Source of the DNA: Propionibacteriaceae bacterium
GTDB taxonomy: Bacteria > Actinomycetota > Actinomycetes > Propionibacteriales > Propionibacteriaceae
Assembly: GCA_031267645.1 (NCBI GenBank)
Contig: JAIRYW010000063.1
Location: 34,309 to 98,308 of the forward strand
DNA: 64,000 bases
Direction of reading: 5' to 3'
This document shows, piece by piece, positions 46,062 through 54,830 of the stretch; within the stretch, counting starts at the first letter, position 1; every line of letters starts with the position of its first letter. A model generated the notes under the pieces. That model ran no database searches. It was not told where the DNA came from and worked only from the letters and a program-made list of their open reading frames with translations. The position numbers were made by a program, and so were the translations under genes.

Positions 46062-46222
46062 GACCGACCGCCCAGGCGCCCGACCGACCCCGGCTCCGCC
46101 CCCATCCGGCCGGGGCCAGCCCCGGTCAGCCGGCCCCGGCCGGATGACCGGCTGACCAACCGACCGACTCGCGACCGACCGCCGACCCGCCTCCACCCGC
46201 CCTCGGCCTGAAAGGGGCCCAC

Positions 46223-47443
46223 ATGGAACCGACCTTCCGCTGGTTCGGACCGTCCGATCCGATCGGCCTGGAACAAATCCGCCAGACCGGCGCCACCGGC
46301 GTGGTGACGGCCTTGCACGAGATCCCGAACGGGCAGGTTTGGCCGGTCGAGGCCATCGCCCAGCGTCGCCGCCAGATCGAGGCCGCCGGCTTGACCTGGT
46401 CGGTGGTCGAGTCGGTGCCGGTGCCCGAAGATGTCAAACGGGGTCTGGCTGGTTCGGACCGTCTGCTGGAGGCTTACTGCCAGACCGTGCGCAATCTGGG
46501 GGCCGAAGGCGTCGATCTGATCTGCTACAACTTCATGCCGGTGCTGGACTGGACCCGGACCGATCTGGCCCACCGCCTGGCCAGCGGCGGCTGGGCCCTG
46601 CGCTTCGACGTCATCGCCTTCGCCGCCTTCGACCTTTTCATCCTGGACCGGCCGGGCGCGGCCGACGACTGGCCCGAGGCCGACCGGGCGGCCGCCCGCC
46701 GGTTGGCCGACGGCCTCAGCCCGTCCCAACGCGACCAGCTGACCGCCAACGTCATCGCCGGCCTGCCGGGAGCCGAGGAGAGCTACACCCTGGCCTCCCT
46801 GGCCCGCGACCTGGCCGCCTACGCCGCCATCGGCCCCGACCAATTGCGCGGCCAGCTGGCTCATTTCTTGGACCGGGTGGCGCCGGTGGCCGAAGAGGCC
46901 GGGGTACGCCTGGCCATCCACCCGGACGACCCGCCCCGCCCCCTGCTCGGCCTGCCCCGGGTGGTCTCGACCGAAGCCGACCTGGCCTGGCTGTTGGCGG
47001 CCCAGCCCTCGCCGGCCAACGGCCTGACCTTCTGCACCGGTTCCCTGGCCGCCCGCCCCGACAATGACCTGGTCCAGATGGCGCGTCGTTTCGCCGACCG
47101 CGTCCACTTCGTCCACCTGCGCTCCGTCCAACGCGAGGCCGACCCCCGCAGCTTCCACGAGGCCGAGCACATCGGCGGCGACGTCGACCTGGTCGGCGTG
47201 GTGGCCGAACTGGTGGCCGAAGAGCTGCGCCGGGGGCAGTCCGGCCACCGTCTGCCGGTCCGCCCCGACCACGGCCACCAACTGTTATACGACCAAGACC
47301 GTCGCAGCAATCCCGGCTATTCGCTGATCGGCCGACTCAAAGGCTTGGCCGAGATCCGGGGGGTCGAGACGGCTGTACGACGTTTCCTGACCCGGCCCGA
47401 CTCTCTCCCGGCCGGGCCGGACCGGCTCGACCGGACCGCTTGA
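46223..47443 (+). CDS. uxuA: Mannonate dehydratase, UxuA
   Basis: A 406-residue TIM-barrel UxuA, Fe2+/Mn2+-dependent, catalysing the same reaction as ManD with an unrelated fold. Family motifs: MEPTFRWFGPSDPIGLEQIRQTGATGVVTALHEIPNGQVW, VVESVPVPEDVKRG, LICYNFMPVLDWTRTDL, LAIHPDDPPRPLLGLPRVVS, FCTGSLAARPDND and VHFVHLRSVQRE, followed by RPDHGHQLLYD. AAAGGGG precedes the ATG. Second gene of the operon, 161 bases after manD. Confidence 0.95.
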   Translation: MEPTFRWFGPSDPIGLEQIRQTGATGVVTALHEIPNGQVWPVEAIAQRRRQIEAAGLTWSVVESVPVPEDVKRGLAGSDRLLEAYCQTVRNLGAEGVDLICYNFMPVLDWTRTDLAHRLASGGWALRFDVIAFAAFDLFILDRPGAADDWPEADRAAARRLADGLSPSQRDQLTANVIAGLPGAEESYTLASLARDLAAYAAIGPDQLRGQLAHFLDRVAPVAEEAGVRLAIHPDDPPRPLLGLPRVVSTEADLAWLLAAQPSPANGLTFCTGSLAARPDNDLVQMARRFADRVHFVHLRSVQREADPRSFHEAEHIGGDVDLVGVVAELVAEELRRGQSGHRLPVRPDHGHQLLYDQDRRSNPGYSLIGRLKGLAEIRGVETAVRRFLTRPDSLPAGPDRLDRTA

Positions 47444-47497
47444 CCGGGCTCGGCCGGAAGACCATCCTGCTAACCAGATGCTCCTGAGAGGACGAAT

Positions 47498-48166
47498 ATG
47501 ACGACTTCCTTGACCACCTCGCCCGATCCGCGCTTGGCCCGCGTCTGCGCCGCCGGCATCGTGCCGGTGGTGGTGCTGGACCAGGCCGAGCAGGCCACCG
47601 GTTTGGCCCAGGCACTGCTCGACGGCGGACTGCCGGTGGCCGAGGTCACCTTCCGCACCGCCGCCGCCCCGGCCGCCATCGCCCTTCTGGCCGCCCGGGG
47701 CGATCTGACGGTCGGAGCCGGCACCGTCCTGACCCCCCAGCAGGTCGATCAAGCGGCCCAGTCTGGGGCCCAATTCGTCGTCAGCCCGGGGCTGTCGCGG
47801 GCCGTGGTCGAGCGTTGCGGCGAGCTGGGGCTGCTCTGCCTGCCGGGGGCGGTCACCGCCACCGAAGTCCAAGCCGGGCTGGAGCTGGGTCTGAGCACGC
47901 TCAAGTTCTTCCCCGCCGCCTCGTCCGGCGGCCCGGCCGCCTTGCGCGGGCTGGCCGGCCCCTTCGGCGGCGTCCGCTTCGTGCCCACCGGCGGCATCAC
48001 CCTGGCCAATCTGGCCGACTACCTGGCCTTGCCCAATGTGGCGGCGGTGGGCGGCTCTTGGATGGTCCCCCGGAACGCCCTGGCGGCCGGTGACTTCGAA
48101 CGGATCCGCCAGCTGACCGCCGCAGCGGTCCAGGCCGCGGCCCAGGCCCGGACCGACCGACCGTGA
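47498..48166 (+). CDS. eda: KDPG aldolase
   Basis: A 222-residue class I aldolase that cleaves 2-keto-3-deoxy-6-phosphogluconate to pyruvate and glyceraldehyde 3-phosphate. The catalytic Glu is in PVAEVTFRT. Schiff-base Lys is in LGLSTLKFFPAASSGG, and the phosphate site is in PTGGITLANLADYLALPNVAAVGGSWM. GAGAGGA lies before the ATG. Third gene of the mannonate operon, completing the lower pathway with the kinase that follows. Confidence 0.95.
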   Translation: MTTSLTTSPDPRLARVCAAGIVPVVVLDQAEQATGLAQALLDGGLPVAEVTFRTAAAPAAIALLAARGDLTVGAGTVLTPQQVDQAAQSGAQFVVSPGLSRAVVERCGELGLLCLPGAVTATEVQAGLELGLSTLKFFPAASSGGPAALRGLAGPFGGVRFVPTGGITLANLADYLALPNVAAVGGSWMVPRNALAAGDFERIRQLTAAAVQAAAQARTDRP

Positions 48167-48221
48167 GCCCGACCGCCCAGGCCCCCGCCGCCACCGACTT
48201 CGACCCGACAGGAGACCGACC

Positions 48222-49325
48222 ATGAGTCCGCTCGAACTGAGACCGGCCCAAGACTGCCGTTACGACGTCGTCGCCCTGGGGGAGGTCATGCTGCGCCTCG
48301 ACCCGGGCCCAGGGCGGATCCGCACCACCCGCCAGTTCCAGGTCTGGGAGGGCGGCGGTGAGTACAACGTGGCCCGGGGGTTGCGCCGCGCCTTCGGCCA
48401 GCGGGCCGCCGTCGTGACCGCCCTGGCCGACAACGAGATCGGCCGGTTGGTGGAGGATCTGATCCTGACCGGCGGGGTCGACCCGTCGTGGATCAAGTGG
48501 GCGCCCTTCGACGGGGTGGGCCGCTCGGTCCGCAACGGGCTCAACTTCACCGAGCGCGGCTTCGGCCTGCGCGGCGCGGTCGGGGTGTCGGACCGCGGCC
48601 ACACCGCCATCAGTCAGCTGCGGCCCGAGGACGTCGACTTCGACCAGTTGTTCGGCCAGCAAGGCGTCCGTTGGTTCCACACCGGCGGCATCTACGCCGC
48701 TTTGTCCGACGACGCCGCCGCCACCGTCCAAGCCGCCGTCGAGGCGGCCCGCCGCCATGGCACGGTGGTGTCGTACGACCTCAACTACCGGCCCTCGCTG
48801 TGGCAGGCCGTCGGCGGCCAGCCCCGGGCCCAGGCCGTCAACCGGGCCCTGGCTCCCTTGATCGACGTCATGATCGGCAACGAGGAGGATTTCACGGCCG
48901 CGCTCGGCTTCGAGGTGTCCGGGGTGGACGAGAATCTGACCGCCCTGCCCCTGGAGTCCTTCCGGGCCATGATCGAGCAGGTGGCCCAGGCCTACCCCAA
49001 CTTCCAGGTCATCGCCACCACCTTGCGCCGGGTGCGCAGCGCCAGCCTGAACGACTGGGGGGCGTTGGCCTGGTCGCCCGGCTCGGGGCTGGTCCAGGCC
49101 ATCCAACGCGACGGGCTGGAGATCTGCGATCGGGTGGGGGGCGGCGACTCTTTCGCCTCCGGTCTGATCTACGGGTTGCTGACCGGCCAAGACCTCGCGA
49201 CGGCGGTGGATTGGGGGGCCGCCCACGGGGCTCTGGCCATGACCACGCCGGGCGACACCTCGATGGCGACGGCGGCCGAGGTCCTGCGTCTGGCCGCCGG
49301 CGGCGGGGCCCGGGTCCAGCGCTGA
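48222..49325 (+). CDS. kdgK: 2-keto-3-deoxygluconate kinase (PfkB family)
   Basis: A 367-residue PfkB/ribokinase-fold kinase phosphorylating KDG to KDPG. N-terminal VVALGEVMLRLDPGPGRIRTTRQFQVWEGGGEYNVARGL is the KdgK-type sugar-binding start. The ATP/catalytic motif is RVGGGDSFASGLIYGLL, where GAGD is commoner than GGGD. AGGAG precedes the ATG. Last metabolic gene of the operon; the enzyme sits between the dehydratases and Eda in the pathway. Confidence 0.93.
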   Translation: MSPLELRPAQDCRYDVVALGEVMLRLDPGPGRIRTTRQFQVWEGGGEYNVARGLRRAFGQRAAVVTALADNEIGRLVEDLILTGGVDPSWIKWAPFDGVGRSVRNGLNFTERGFGLRGAVGVSDRGHTAISQLRPEDVDFDQLFGQQGVRWFHTGGIYAALSDDAAATVQAAVEAARRHGTVVSYDLNYRPSLWQAVGGQPRAQAVNRALAPLIDVMIGNEEDFTAALGFEVSGVDENLTALPLESFRAMIEQVAQAYPNFQVIATTLRRVRSASLNDWGALAWSPGSGLVQAIQRDGLEICDRVGGGDSFASGLIYGLLTGQDLATAVDWGAAHGALAMTTPGDTSMATAAEVLRLAAGGGARVQR

Positions 49326-49606
49326 CACCGGACTGAGCCCAGCGGCCGGGGGTGTCGGACTTCGCTCCAGCGGCGGACGACGGGTGGCCCGACCGGCCGG
49401 GACCGGCGGTTCCAGCAGTGGAGCGGCCGGACGGGTCCGTCGACCACCCCATCACCATCCCTGGAGCAACGGGACCCGAACCCGCCCGACCCGCCAGACC
49501 AACGGGACCCGCCCGACCCGCCAGACCAACGGGACCCGCAGGCCGGCTGACCTCATCCGGCCCCTCGACTCCAGTAGGCTCTGAAAGGACTTTGAGAGGA
49601 GCGGCG
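49326..49606. other. Spacer with 27-bp tandem repeats
   Basis: Two exact 27-bp units at 49480-49506 and 49507-49533, continuing six bases into a third, lie in the gap between kdgK and the LytR_C gene. The downstream frame is open across the repeats but has a much better start afterwards, so I treat this as non-coding. Confidence 0.55.
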
Positions 49607-50230
49607 GTGTCGGCCAACCAGATCATTCGAGCCATTCGGACCCCCATCACATTGGTCGTCCTGCTGGGCCTGCTCGGCTTCGGCGCCTTCTGGGGATACC
49701 GCATGATCGTGGAGGGCGTCCGGCCGGCTCAAGGCGAGCCCTGTGTGACGGTCGACATGGCGGAATTGACGCCGCCCTCGGTGGTGGTGCGGGTGTACAA
49801 CGGCGGCCCCGTGCGCGGTCTGGCCAACAGCGTGGCCAAAGGCTTGCGCCAGGCCGGCTACACGGTGGTCAACGTCGGCAACACCGACGAACAGATCGAC
49901 CAGGTGGTCGTGGTCGGCGTCAGCCTGGACAGCCCCGAGGTCCAGCTGGTGGCGGCTCGTTTCGTCGATCCCATCGTGCGAGCCGACCAACGCCCCGACC
50001 ACAGCGTCGACATCCTGGTCGGCACGGCCGAAGTGGTGCTCAACCCGGAGGCGCCCGGCGCCATCGTCCTGCCCAGCGGACAGGCCTGTCTGCCCCGCAG
50101 CGTCGTGCCCACCCCGGATCCCGAACCCGACCCAGGCTTGGGCGGCGAAGGCGAAGGCCAAGCCGGCGAGGGCCAGGGCGGCGAAGGTCAAAATGGCGAG
50201 GGCCAAGACGGCGGCGAAGGCGGCGGCTGA
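49607..50230 (+). CDS. LytR_C-domain membrane protein
   Basis: A 207-residue protein: one transmembrane helix (about 12-34), an extracytoplasmic LytR C-terminal domain (about 40-150; PPSVVVRVYNGGPVRGLANSVAKGLRQAGYTVVNVGN) and an acidic Gly/Glu/Gln-rich tail with GEGQx repeats. The domain accompanies cell-wall proteins in actinobacteria; its role is unclear. I start it at GTG 49607, with AGAGGAG five bases upstream. The frame is open back to 49352 but that part is a Pro/Arg repeat. Not obviously linked to the sugar genes around it. Confidence 0.82.
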   Translation: MSANQIIRAIRTPITLVVLLGLLGFGAFWGYRMIVEGVRPAQGEPCVTVDMAELTPPSVVVRVYNGGPVRGLANSVAKGLRQAGYTVVNVGNTDEQIDQVVVVGVSLDSPEVQLVAARFVDPIVRADQRPDHSVDILVGTAEVVLNPEAPGAIVLPSGQACLPRSVVPTPDPEPDPGLGGEGEGQAGEGQGGEGQNGEGQDGGEGGG

Positions 50231-50266
50231 AGCCCCACATCCGACCACGGGCGCCCGCCCAGCCGT

Positions 50267-51823
50267 CTAGACGACCGCCCCCAACTGCCAGGGCACGAAT
50301 TCGTCCACGCCGATGGGCAGATCCTCGTTGACGGTGGCCGCGCCGCTGGCGACCTCCAGCAGGCGGTCTAAGACACGCCGTCCGACCTGCTCGACCGACT
50401 CGCCGCGCTCGATCAGGCCGCCGCAGTCGAGGTCGATGTCCTGGCTCATCCGGCGGGCCAGAGCGGAGTTGCTGGCCAGTTTCAGGCAGGGCGCCACCCG
50501 GGAGCCGAAGACCGAGCCGCGCCCGGTGGTGAAGGCGATCAGGTTGGCCCCGCCGGCCACCAGACCGGTGACCGAGACCGGGTCGTAGCCCGGCGTGTCC
50601 ATGAAACCCAGGCCGGGCCGGTCGATCGGGGCGGCGTAGTCGTAGACCGCGCTCAAGCGGGCCCGGCCGGCCTTGGCCACCGCCCCCATCGACTTCTCCC
50701 CGATGGTGGTCAGCCCGCCGGCCTTGTTGCCCGGCGAGGGATTGTTGTCCAAGCTGCCACCGGCGGCCGCCACGTAACGCTCCCACCAGGCCATCCGTTC
50801 GACCAACCAGTCCGCGTCGGCCGGGTCGTCGGCCCGCTCGATCAACAGGCCTTCGGCCCCATGCAACTCCGGCGTCTCGGCCAAGACGGAACGCCCGCCG
50901 GCCGCCACCAACTGGTCGGAGGCCCAGCCCAGGGCGGGGTTGGCGGTCAAACCGGAGTAGGCGTCCGAGCCGCCGCAGTTGAGAGCCAGGGTCAGCCCGG
51001 CCAGAGGGACCTCTCGCCGGCGCCGCCGAGCCAGCTGCGCCGCCAGGGCGTTCACCAGCTCGACCCCCATCGCCACCGTCCGACGGACTCCCCCGCAATC
51101 TTGGATGACCAGACGTTCCAGCAGAGTGTCAGACGGCAGGTCGAGGCCGTCTTGGAGCAGGTCGAGACTCATCATCTCGCAGCCCAGCCCCAGGATGACC
51201 AGTCCGGCCACGTTGGGGTGGCGGGCGTAGCCCTGCAGGGTGCGGCGCAAGATCTGGGTCCCGGGGCCGGCCCCGGCCAGTCCGCAGCCGGAGTTGTGCA
51301 CGATCGGCGTCACGGCGTCCAAGCCGGGGAAACGCTCCGCGGCGTCGCGGAACCGGTCGGCGATCATCCGGGCCGTCGCGGCGGCGCAGTTGACCGAGGT
51401 CACGATGGCGATCAGATTGCGGGTGCCGACCCGCCCGTCCGCCCGTTGGTAGCCCCGGAAGGTGCGCCGCCGATCGACGGATGGCGGTTCGACCGCCGCC
51501 GGACGCCCAGGGGATCCGGCCGGAGGGCTCCCGGCCGGAACGTCCGGCGGCGGCCAAACCAGATTGTGGCTGTGCACCCAATCGCCAGCTTCGATCGGGG
51601 CACTGGCCCGGCCGATGGCCTGGCCGTATTTCCGCACCGCCCGCCCGGCCGCCAGTCGGCGCAGAGCCAGTTTGTGGCCCCCTGGCACCGTCTGGCCCAG
51701 CCTGAGCTGGCCGGTCGGACCGCTCAAGACGGTCCCCGCCGCCAAGTCGGACTTGGCCACGGCGACGTCGTCGGTCGGGTCGAGTACGATCGCCGCCTGG
51801 CTCAGCTCGATGGTCTCAGGCAT
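50267..51823 (-). CDS. uxaA: Altronate dehydratase
   Basis: A 518-residue UxaA/GarD-family dehydratase, converting D-altronate to 2-keto-3-deoxygluconate. The N-terminal SAF domain (about 15-95; AKSDLAAGTVLSG, GHKLALRRLAAGRAVRKYGQAIG) is joined by a Pro-rich linker to the catalytic domain, with FRGYQRADGRVGTRNLIAIVTSVNCAAA, CGLAGAGPGTQIL, LNCGGSDAYSGLTANPALG and DNNPSPGNKAGGLTTIGEKSMGA. AAGGAG precedes the ATG by about ten bases. Last gene of the lacI-SBP-ABC operon. No tagaturonate reductase (uxaB) is in the window, so its substrate must come from elsewhere or the true substrate differs. Confidence 0.92.
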   Translation of the reverse strand: MPETIELSQAAIVLDPTDDVAVAKSDLAAGTVLSGPTGQLRLGQTVPGGHKLALRRLAAGRAVRKYGQAIGRASAPIEAGDWVHSHNLVWPPPDVPAGSPPAGSPGRPAAVEPPSVDRRRTFRGYQRADGRVGTRNLIAIVTSVNCAAATARMIADRFRDAAERFPGLDAVTPIVHNSGCGLAGAGPGTQILRRTLQGYARHPNVAGLVILGLGCEMMSLDLLQDGLDLPSDTLLERLVIQDCGGVRRTVAMGVELVNALAAQLARRRRREVPLAGLTLALNCGGSDAYSGLTANPALGWASDQLVAAGGRSVLAETPELHGAEGLLIERADDPADADWLVERMAWWERYVAAAGGSLDNNPSPGNKAGGLTTIGEKSMGAVAKAGRARLSAVYDYAAPIDRPGLGFMDTPGYDPVSVTGLVAGGANLIAFTTGRGSVFGSRVAPCLKLASNSALARRMSQDIDLDCGGLIERGESVEQVGRRVLDRLLEVASGAATVNEDLPIGVDEFVPWQLGAVV

Positions 51824-51877
51824 GTCCGGTCGGCTCCTTTGGCCCCGCCTCGCCGAACCGGGCCCGGCCGGCGGCGG

Positions 51878-51919
51878 CCTGGTGGGTGGGCAGACCCGTC
51901 GTTTGACCCACCCACCAGG
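51878..51919. terminator. 13-bp hairpin between the permease and uxaA genes
   Basis: Perfect arms CCTGGTGGGTGGG (51878-51890) and CCCACCCACCAGG (51907-51919) enclose 16 bases. On the transcribed strand it begins 12 bases after the permease stop and precedes uxaA. It may attenuate read-through or mark an RNA-processing site that sets uxaA level. Confidence 0.6.
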
Positions 51920-51930
51920 ACGTTCATGGG

Positions 51931-52806
51931 TCAGTCCAAGGTCTCGTCGCGGACGCGGGCGACCAGCTGGGTCGGATTGACGAAGCGCAGAGCCACCACC
52001 AGGATGACCAGCATCGAGACCATGTAGACCACGGCCATGGCGTCGACCGATTGCTGGGCCCGGATGCCGGCCGAGTTCATGGCGTAATACAACTTCACCA
52101 CCAAGGTGGTCGAGTCGGGCCCGGCCGTCAGGTAGGTCAGTTCGAACATCCCCACCGTGCGCACCAGCACCAAGACCGCAGAGGCCAAGATGCCGGGCAC
52201 CAGCAGTGGCGCTAAGACCCGGGTGAAGATGGACCCGGTCTTGGCCCCGCACATGCGGGCGGCCGACTCGATGGACGGGTTGATCTGTTCGATGAAGGGA
52301 GTCATGGTCATGATCACGAAGGGCACCGCCGGCACCAGGTTGGCCGCGATCACGCCGGGCAGGGTCTCGGCCAGATTGACCCGGTACAAGGTCGTGGCCA
52401 AGGGGATGCCGTAGGTGATGGGCGGCATCAAGACCGGCAACATGAACAGCCCGTACAAGATCTTCTTGCCTGGGAACTGCCGCCGAGCCAGAATGTACGA
52501 AGCCGGCACCCCCAGCAACACCGAGATGATGATGACGGACAGGGCCACCACCAAGGTGACGGTGATGACCGGCCCCAAGCTGAACTCTTTCCAGGCCGTC
52601 GAGTACCACTTGGTGGTGAAGGCCTCGGGCAGCCAGGAGTTGAACCAGGCGCTGCCGAAGGAGTTGACCAGGACGGAGACGATGACTCCGGCCAACATGA
52701 TCAGAAAGATGATGACGGCTCCCCAGACCAGCCATTGGCTGGGCGTGGCCACGATCTGGCGGCGGGGACGCGCCGGCGCCGGGGGCGCTGATACGACGTT
52801 GGACAT
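51931..52806 (-). CDS. ABC transporter permease (PotC-like)
   Basis: A 291-residue binding-protein-dependent permease with six helices. The EAA loop for ATPase contact is ESAARMCGAKTGSIFTRVLAPLLVPG. It belongs with the spermidine/iron/phosphonate-type permeases (PotC/FbpB-like). It is an unusual companion of hexuronate genes, which more often have MFS, TRAP or CUT1-type importers. The start shares its first base with the previous stop. Confidence 0.9.
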   Translation of the reverse strand: MSNVVSAPPAPARPRRQIVATPSQWLVWGAVIIFLIMLAGVIVSVLVNSFGSAWFNSWLPEAFTTKWYSTAWKEFSLGPVITVTLVVALSVIIISVLLGVPASYILARRQFPGKKILYGLFMLPVLMPPITYGIPLATTLYRVNLAETLPGVIAANLVPAVPFVIMTMTPFIEQINPSIESAARMCGAKTGSIFTRVLAPLLVPGILASAVLVLVRTVGMFELTYLTAGPDSTTLVVKLYYAMNSAGIRAQQSVDAMAVVYMVSMLVILVVALRFVNPTQLVARVRDETLD

Positions 52807-53720
52807 CAGCCCTTGCCTCCGGTCGAGCCGCGGTACAGAGTCGAGCGCCAGCCCATCACCAGGGCCAGCACGATCAGTTCGATCAGGCCCATCAAGATGG
52901 CGATGGCGGAGGCCGAGGAATAGTCGAAGTCCTCGGCGTAGGCCTGGTAGGCGGCCAGCGAGATGACTCTGGTGGAGCCGGCCGGGTCGCCCACCAAGGT
53001 GGCGGAGGGGAAGACCGAGAAGGCCAGCACGAAGGTCAGCATGAAGGTGGTGGCCAGACCGGGGGCCAGCAACGGCAGGATGATCTTCGAGAAACGTTTA
53101 CGCCAATCCGCCCCCATGATGGCGGCGGCCTTCTCCAGCGACGGGTCGATGCCGGACAGGTAGGACGAGATGAGCAGGAAGGCGAAGGGGACACCGGTGA
53201 TGATGAGCGAGAACAGCACGCCCCAATAGTTGTTGACTAGAGCCAAGGGATGGTCCCGGTCGACCAGATGGATGGCCATTAGGAAACGGTTGATCCAACC
53301 GGCCCGCCCGGCGAAGTTGAGCAAGCCCTCGGCCGTCAGGACCGTGCCCAAGGAGATCGGGATGACCAGCATGGTGGAGAGCAACCGTTTGCCCCGGAAG
53401 CGGCCGCGCAGCTTCATCGCGATCGGCACCGAGGCGATGACGTTGAAGAAGGCGGCCGGCAGAGCCAGTCGCATCGTCTTCCAGATGGTGCCGACCTCGT
53501 AGGCGTCGGCGAAGAAGCGACGGTAGCTGCCCAGCCCGATGCCGCCTTCCTTGGGTTGGAAGGACAGGCCCAAGCCGTACAGGAAGGGGTAGATGAAGAG
53601 CAGCAGGATGAAGACCGTGGCCGGCGCGATCAGCAGCAGGGTCGAGTCGACGCCGCGCTCGGCCAGACGGTGCCTCAGCGAAGAGGCTTGCGGACCGGCT
53701 TCGACGGCGACGGCGGTCAT
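52806..53720 (-). CDS. ABC transporter permease (PotB-like)
   Basis: A 304-residue permease with six helices, N-terminal VDSTLLLIAPATVFILLLFIYPFLYGLGLSF and EAA loop EKAAAIMGADWRKRFSKIILPLLAPG. It forms a heterodimer with the following permease. It overlaps the ATPase stop by four bases. Confidence 0.9.
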   Translation of the reverse strand: MTAVAVEAGPQASSLRHRLAERGVDSTLLLIAPATVFILLLFIYPFLYGLGLSFQPKEGGIGLGSYRRFFADAYEVGTIWKTMRLALPAAFFNVIASVPIAMKLRGRFRGKRLLSTMLVIPISLGTVLTAEGLLNFAGRAGWINRFLMAIHLVDRDHPLALVNNYWGVLFSLIITGVPFAFLLISSYLSGIDPSLEKAAAIMGADWRKRFSKIILPLLAPGLATTFMLTFVLAFSVFPSATLVGDPAGSTRVISLAAYQAYAEDFDYSSASAIAILMGLIELIVLALVMGWRSTLYRGSTGGKG

Positions 53721-54814
53721 GCCGCGGCCTCCTGGGCCGGCTCCAAGTCGGTCTGGTAGACCAGCACGCGGGACGGGCTGGCCGCCACCCTGATCGAACT
53801 GCCCGGGGCCAGGGCCTGCTCGGACAGCAGATGGACGACCTGGCCGCCGGCCGTGCGGGCGTCGATCGCGAAGTCGCGGCCGTGGTACTCGACCACCTCG
53901 ACGGTGGCGTCGAAGCCGGCCGCGTCAGGCCCGACCACTTTGAAGTCGTCGGGCCTGACGCCGACCTTGACCAGGTCGCCGGCTCGGACTGGCTGGGCCG
54001 CCAGACCCATCAGTTCGACGCCGGCGCCGCTCAAGTGGACGTCATTGCCCCGCACCTGGACGGCTCTCAGGTCGAGCAGATTGCGGTAGCCCATGAAGTC
54101 GGCCACGTGCCAGTTGACCGGCCCGGAGTGCAGTTCCTCCGGTCTGCCGACCTGTTGCACCCGGCCTTCCCGCAGCACCACCAGACGGTCGGCCATGGAC
54201 AAGGCCTCCTCCTGGTCGTGGGTGACGTAGACCGTGGTCAAGCCCAGGGTCTGATGGATGCGCCGGATCTCCCCCCGCATGTCCAACCTGAGCTTGGCGT
54301 CCAGGTTGGACAGCGGCTCGTCCATCAAGACCAGCCGAGGGGCAGTCACGATGGCTCGAGCGATGGCCACCCGCTGCTGTTGGCCGCCGGACAGCTGTCC
54401 GGGCAGACGGGCGGCGTAGTCGGTCAGTTTGACCATGGCCACGGCCTCGGCCACGCGGGCCCGCAGCTCCTCCTTGGGCACGTTTTGCATCTGCAAACCG
54501 AAGGAGACGTTCTTGGCCACCGACATATGCGGGAAGAGGGCGTAGTTCTGGAACACCATGCCGAAGCCACGCTTCTCCGGAGGCAGAGTGTCGACCCGTT
54601 TGCCGTCGATCAGGATCTGCCCCGTGGTCAGGGGCAGCAGACCGGCCAGGCAGTTCAAAGCTGTGGACTTGCCGCAGCCAGACGGCCCCAACAAGGCGAT
54701 GAATTCGCCTCGGGCGATGGTGAGATTGAGGTCGACCAGGGCTTGGTGGCCACCGAAACTACGTCCGATGTGTTCCAGCCGCAGGCTCTCGAAAGCGGTT
54801 CTAGGCGTCGACAT
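53717..54814 (-). CDS. ABC transporter ATPase (PotA-like)
   Basis: A 365-residue ATPase: Walker A GPSGCGKST near 46, Q-loop VFQNYALFPHMSV, signature LSGGQQQRVAIARAI, Walker B LVLMDEPLSNLD and a C-terminal TOBE domain from about 285 (VKVGVRPDDFKVVGPD). The start is ATG 54814 with GGAGGAG. A longer frame exists but lacks a site and overlaps the upstream gene's end. It powers the two permeases downstream. Confidence 0.93.
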   Translation of the reverse strand: MSTPRTAFESLRLEHIGRSFGGHQALVDLNLTIARGEFIALLGPSGCGKSTALNCLAGLLPLTTGQILIDGKRVDTLPPEKRGFGMVFQNYALFPHMSVAKNVSFGLQMQNVPKEELRARVAEAVAMVKLTDYAARLPGQLSGGQQQRVAIARAIVTAPRLVLMDEPLSNLDAKLRLDMRGEIRRIHQTLGLTTVYVTHDQEEALSMADRLVVLREGRVQQVGRPEELHSGPVNWHVADFMGYRNLLDLRAVQVRGNDVHLSGAGVELMGLAAQPVRAGDLVKVGVRPDDFKVVGPDAAGFDATVEVVEYHGRDFAIDARTAGGQVVHLLSEQALAPGSSIRVAASPSRVLVYQTDLEPAQEAAA

Positions 54815-54830
54815 GGTGCTCCTCCCGGCC

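Noticed and set aside
49352..49606. N-terminal extension of the LytR_C protein
   Set aside because: Encoded by 27-bp repeats and Pro/Arg-rich; GTG 49607 has a strong ribosome site. The extension is not impossible.
50267..52735. 822-codon minus-strand frame through uxaA and the permease
   Set aside because: Only the part from ATG 51823 is UxaA; the rest is another frame of the permease gene.
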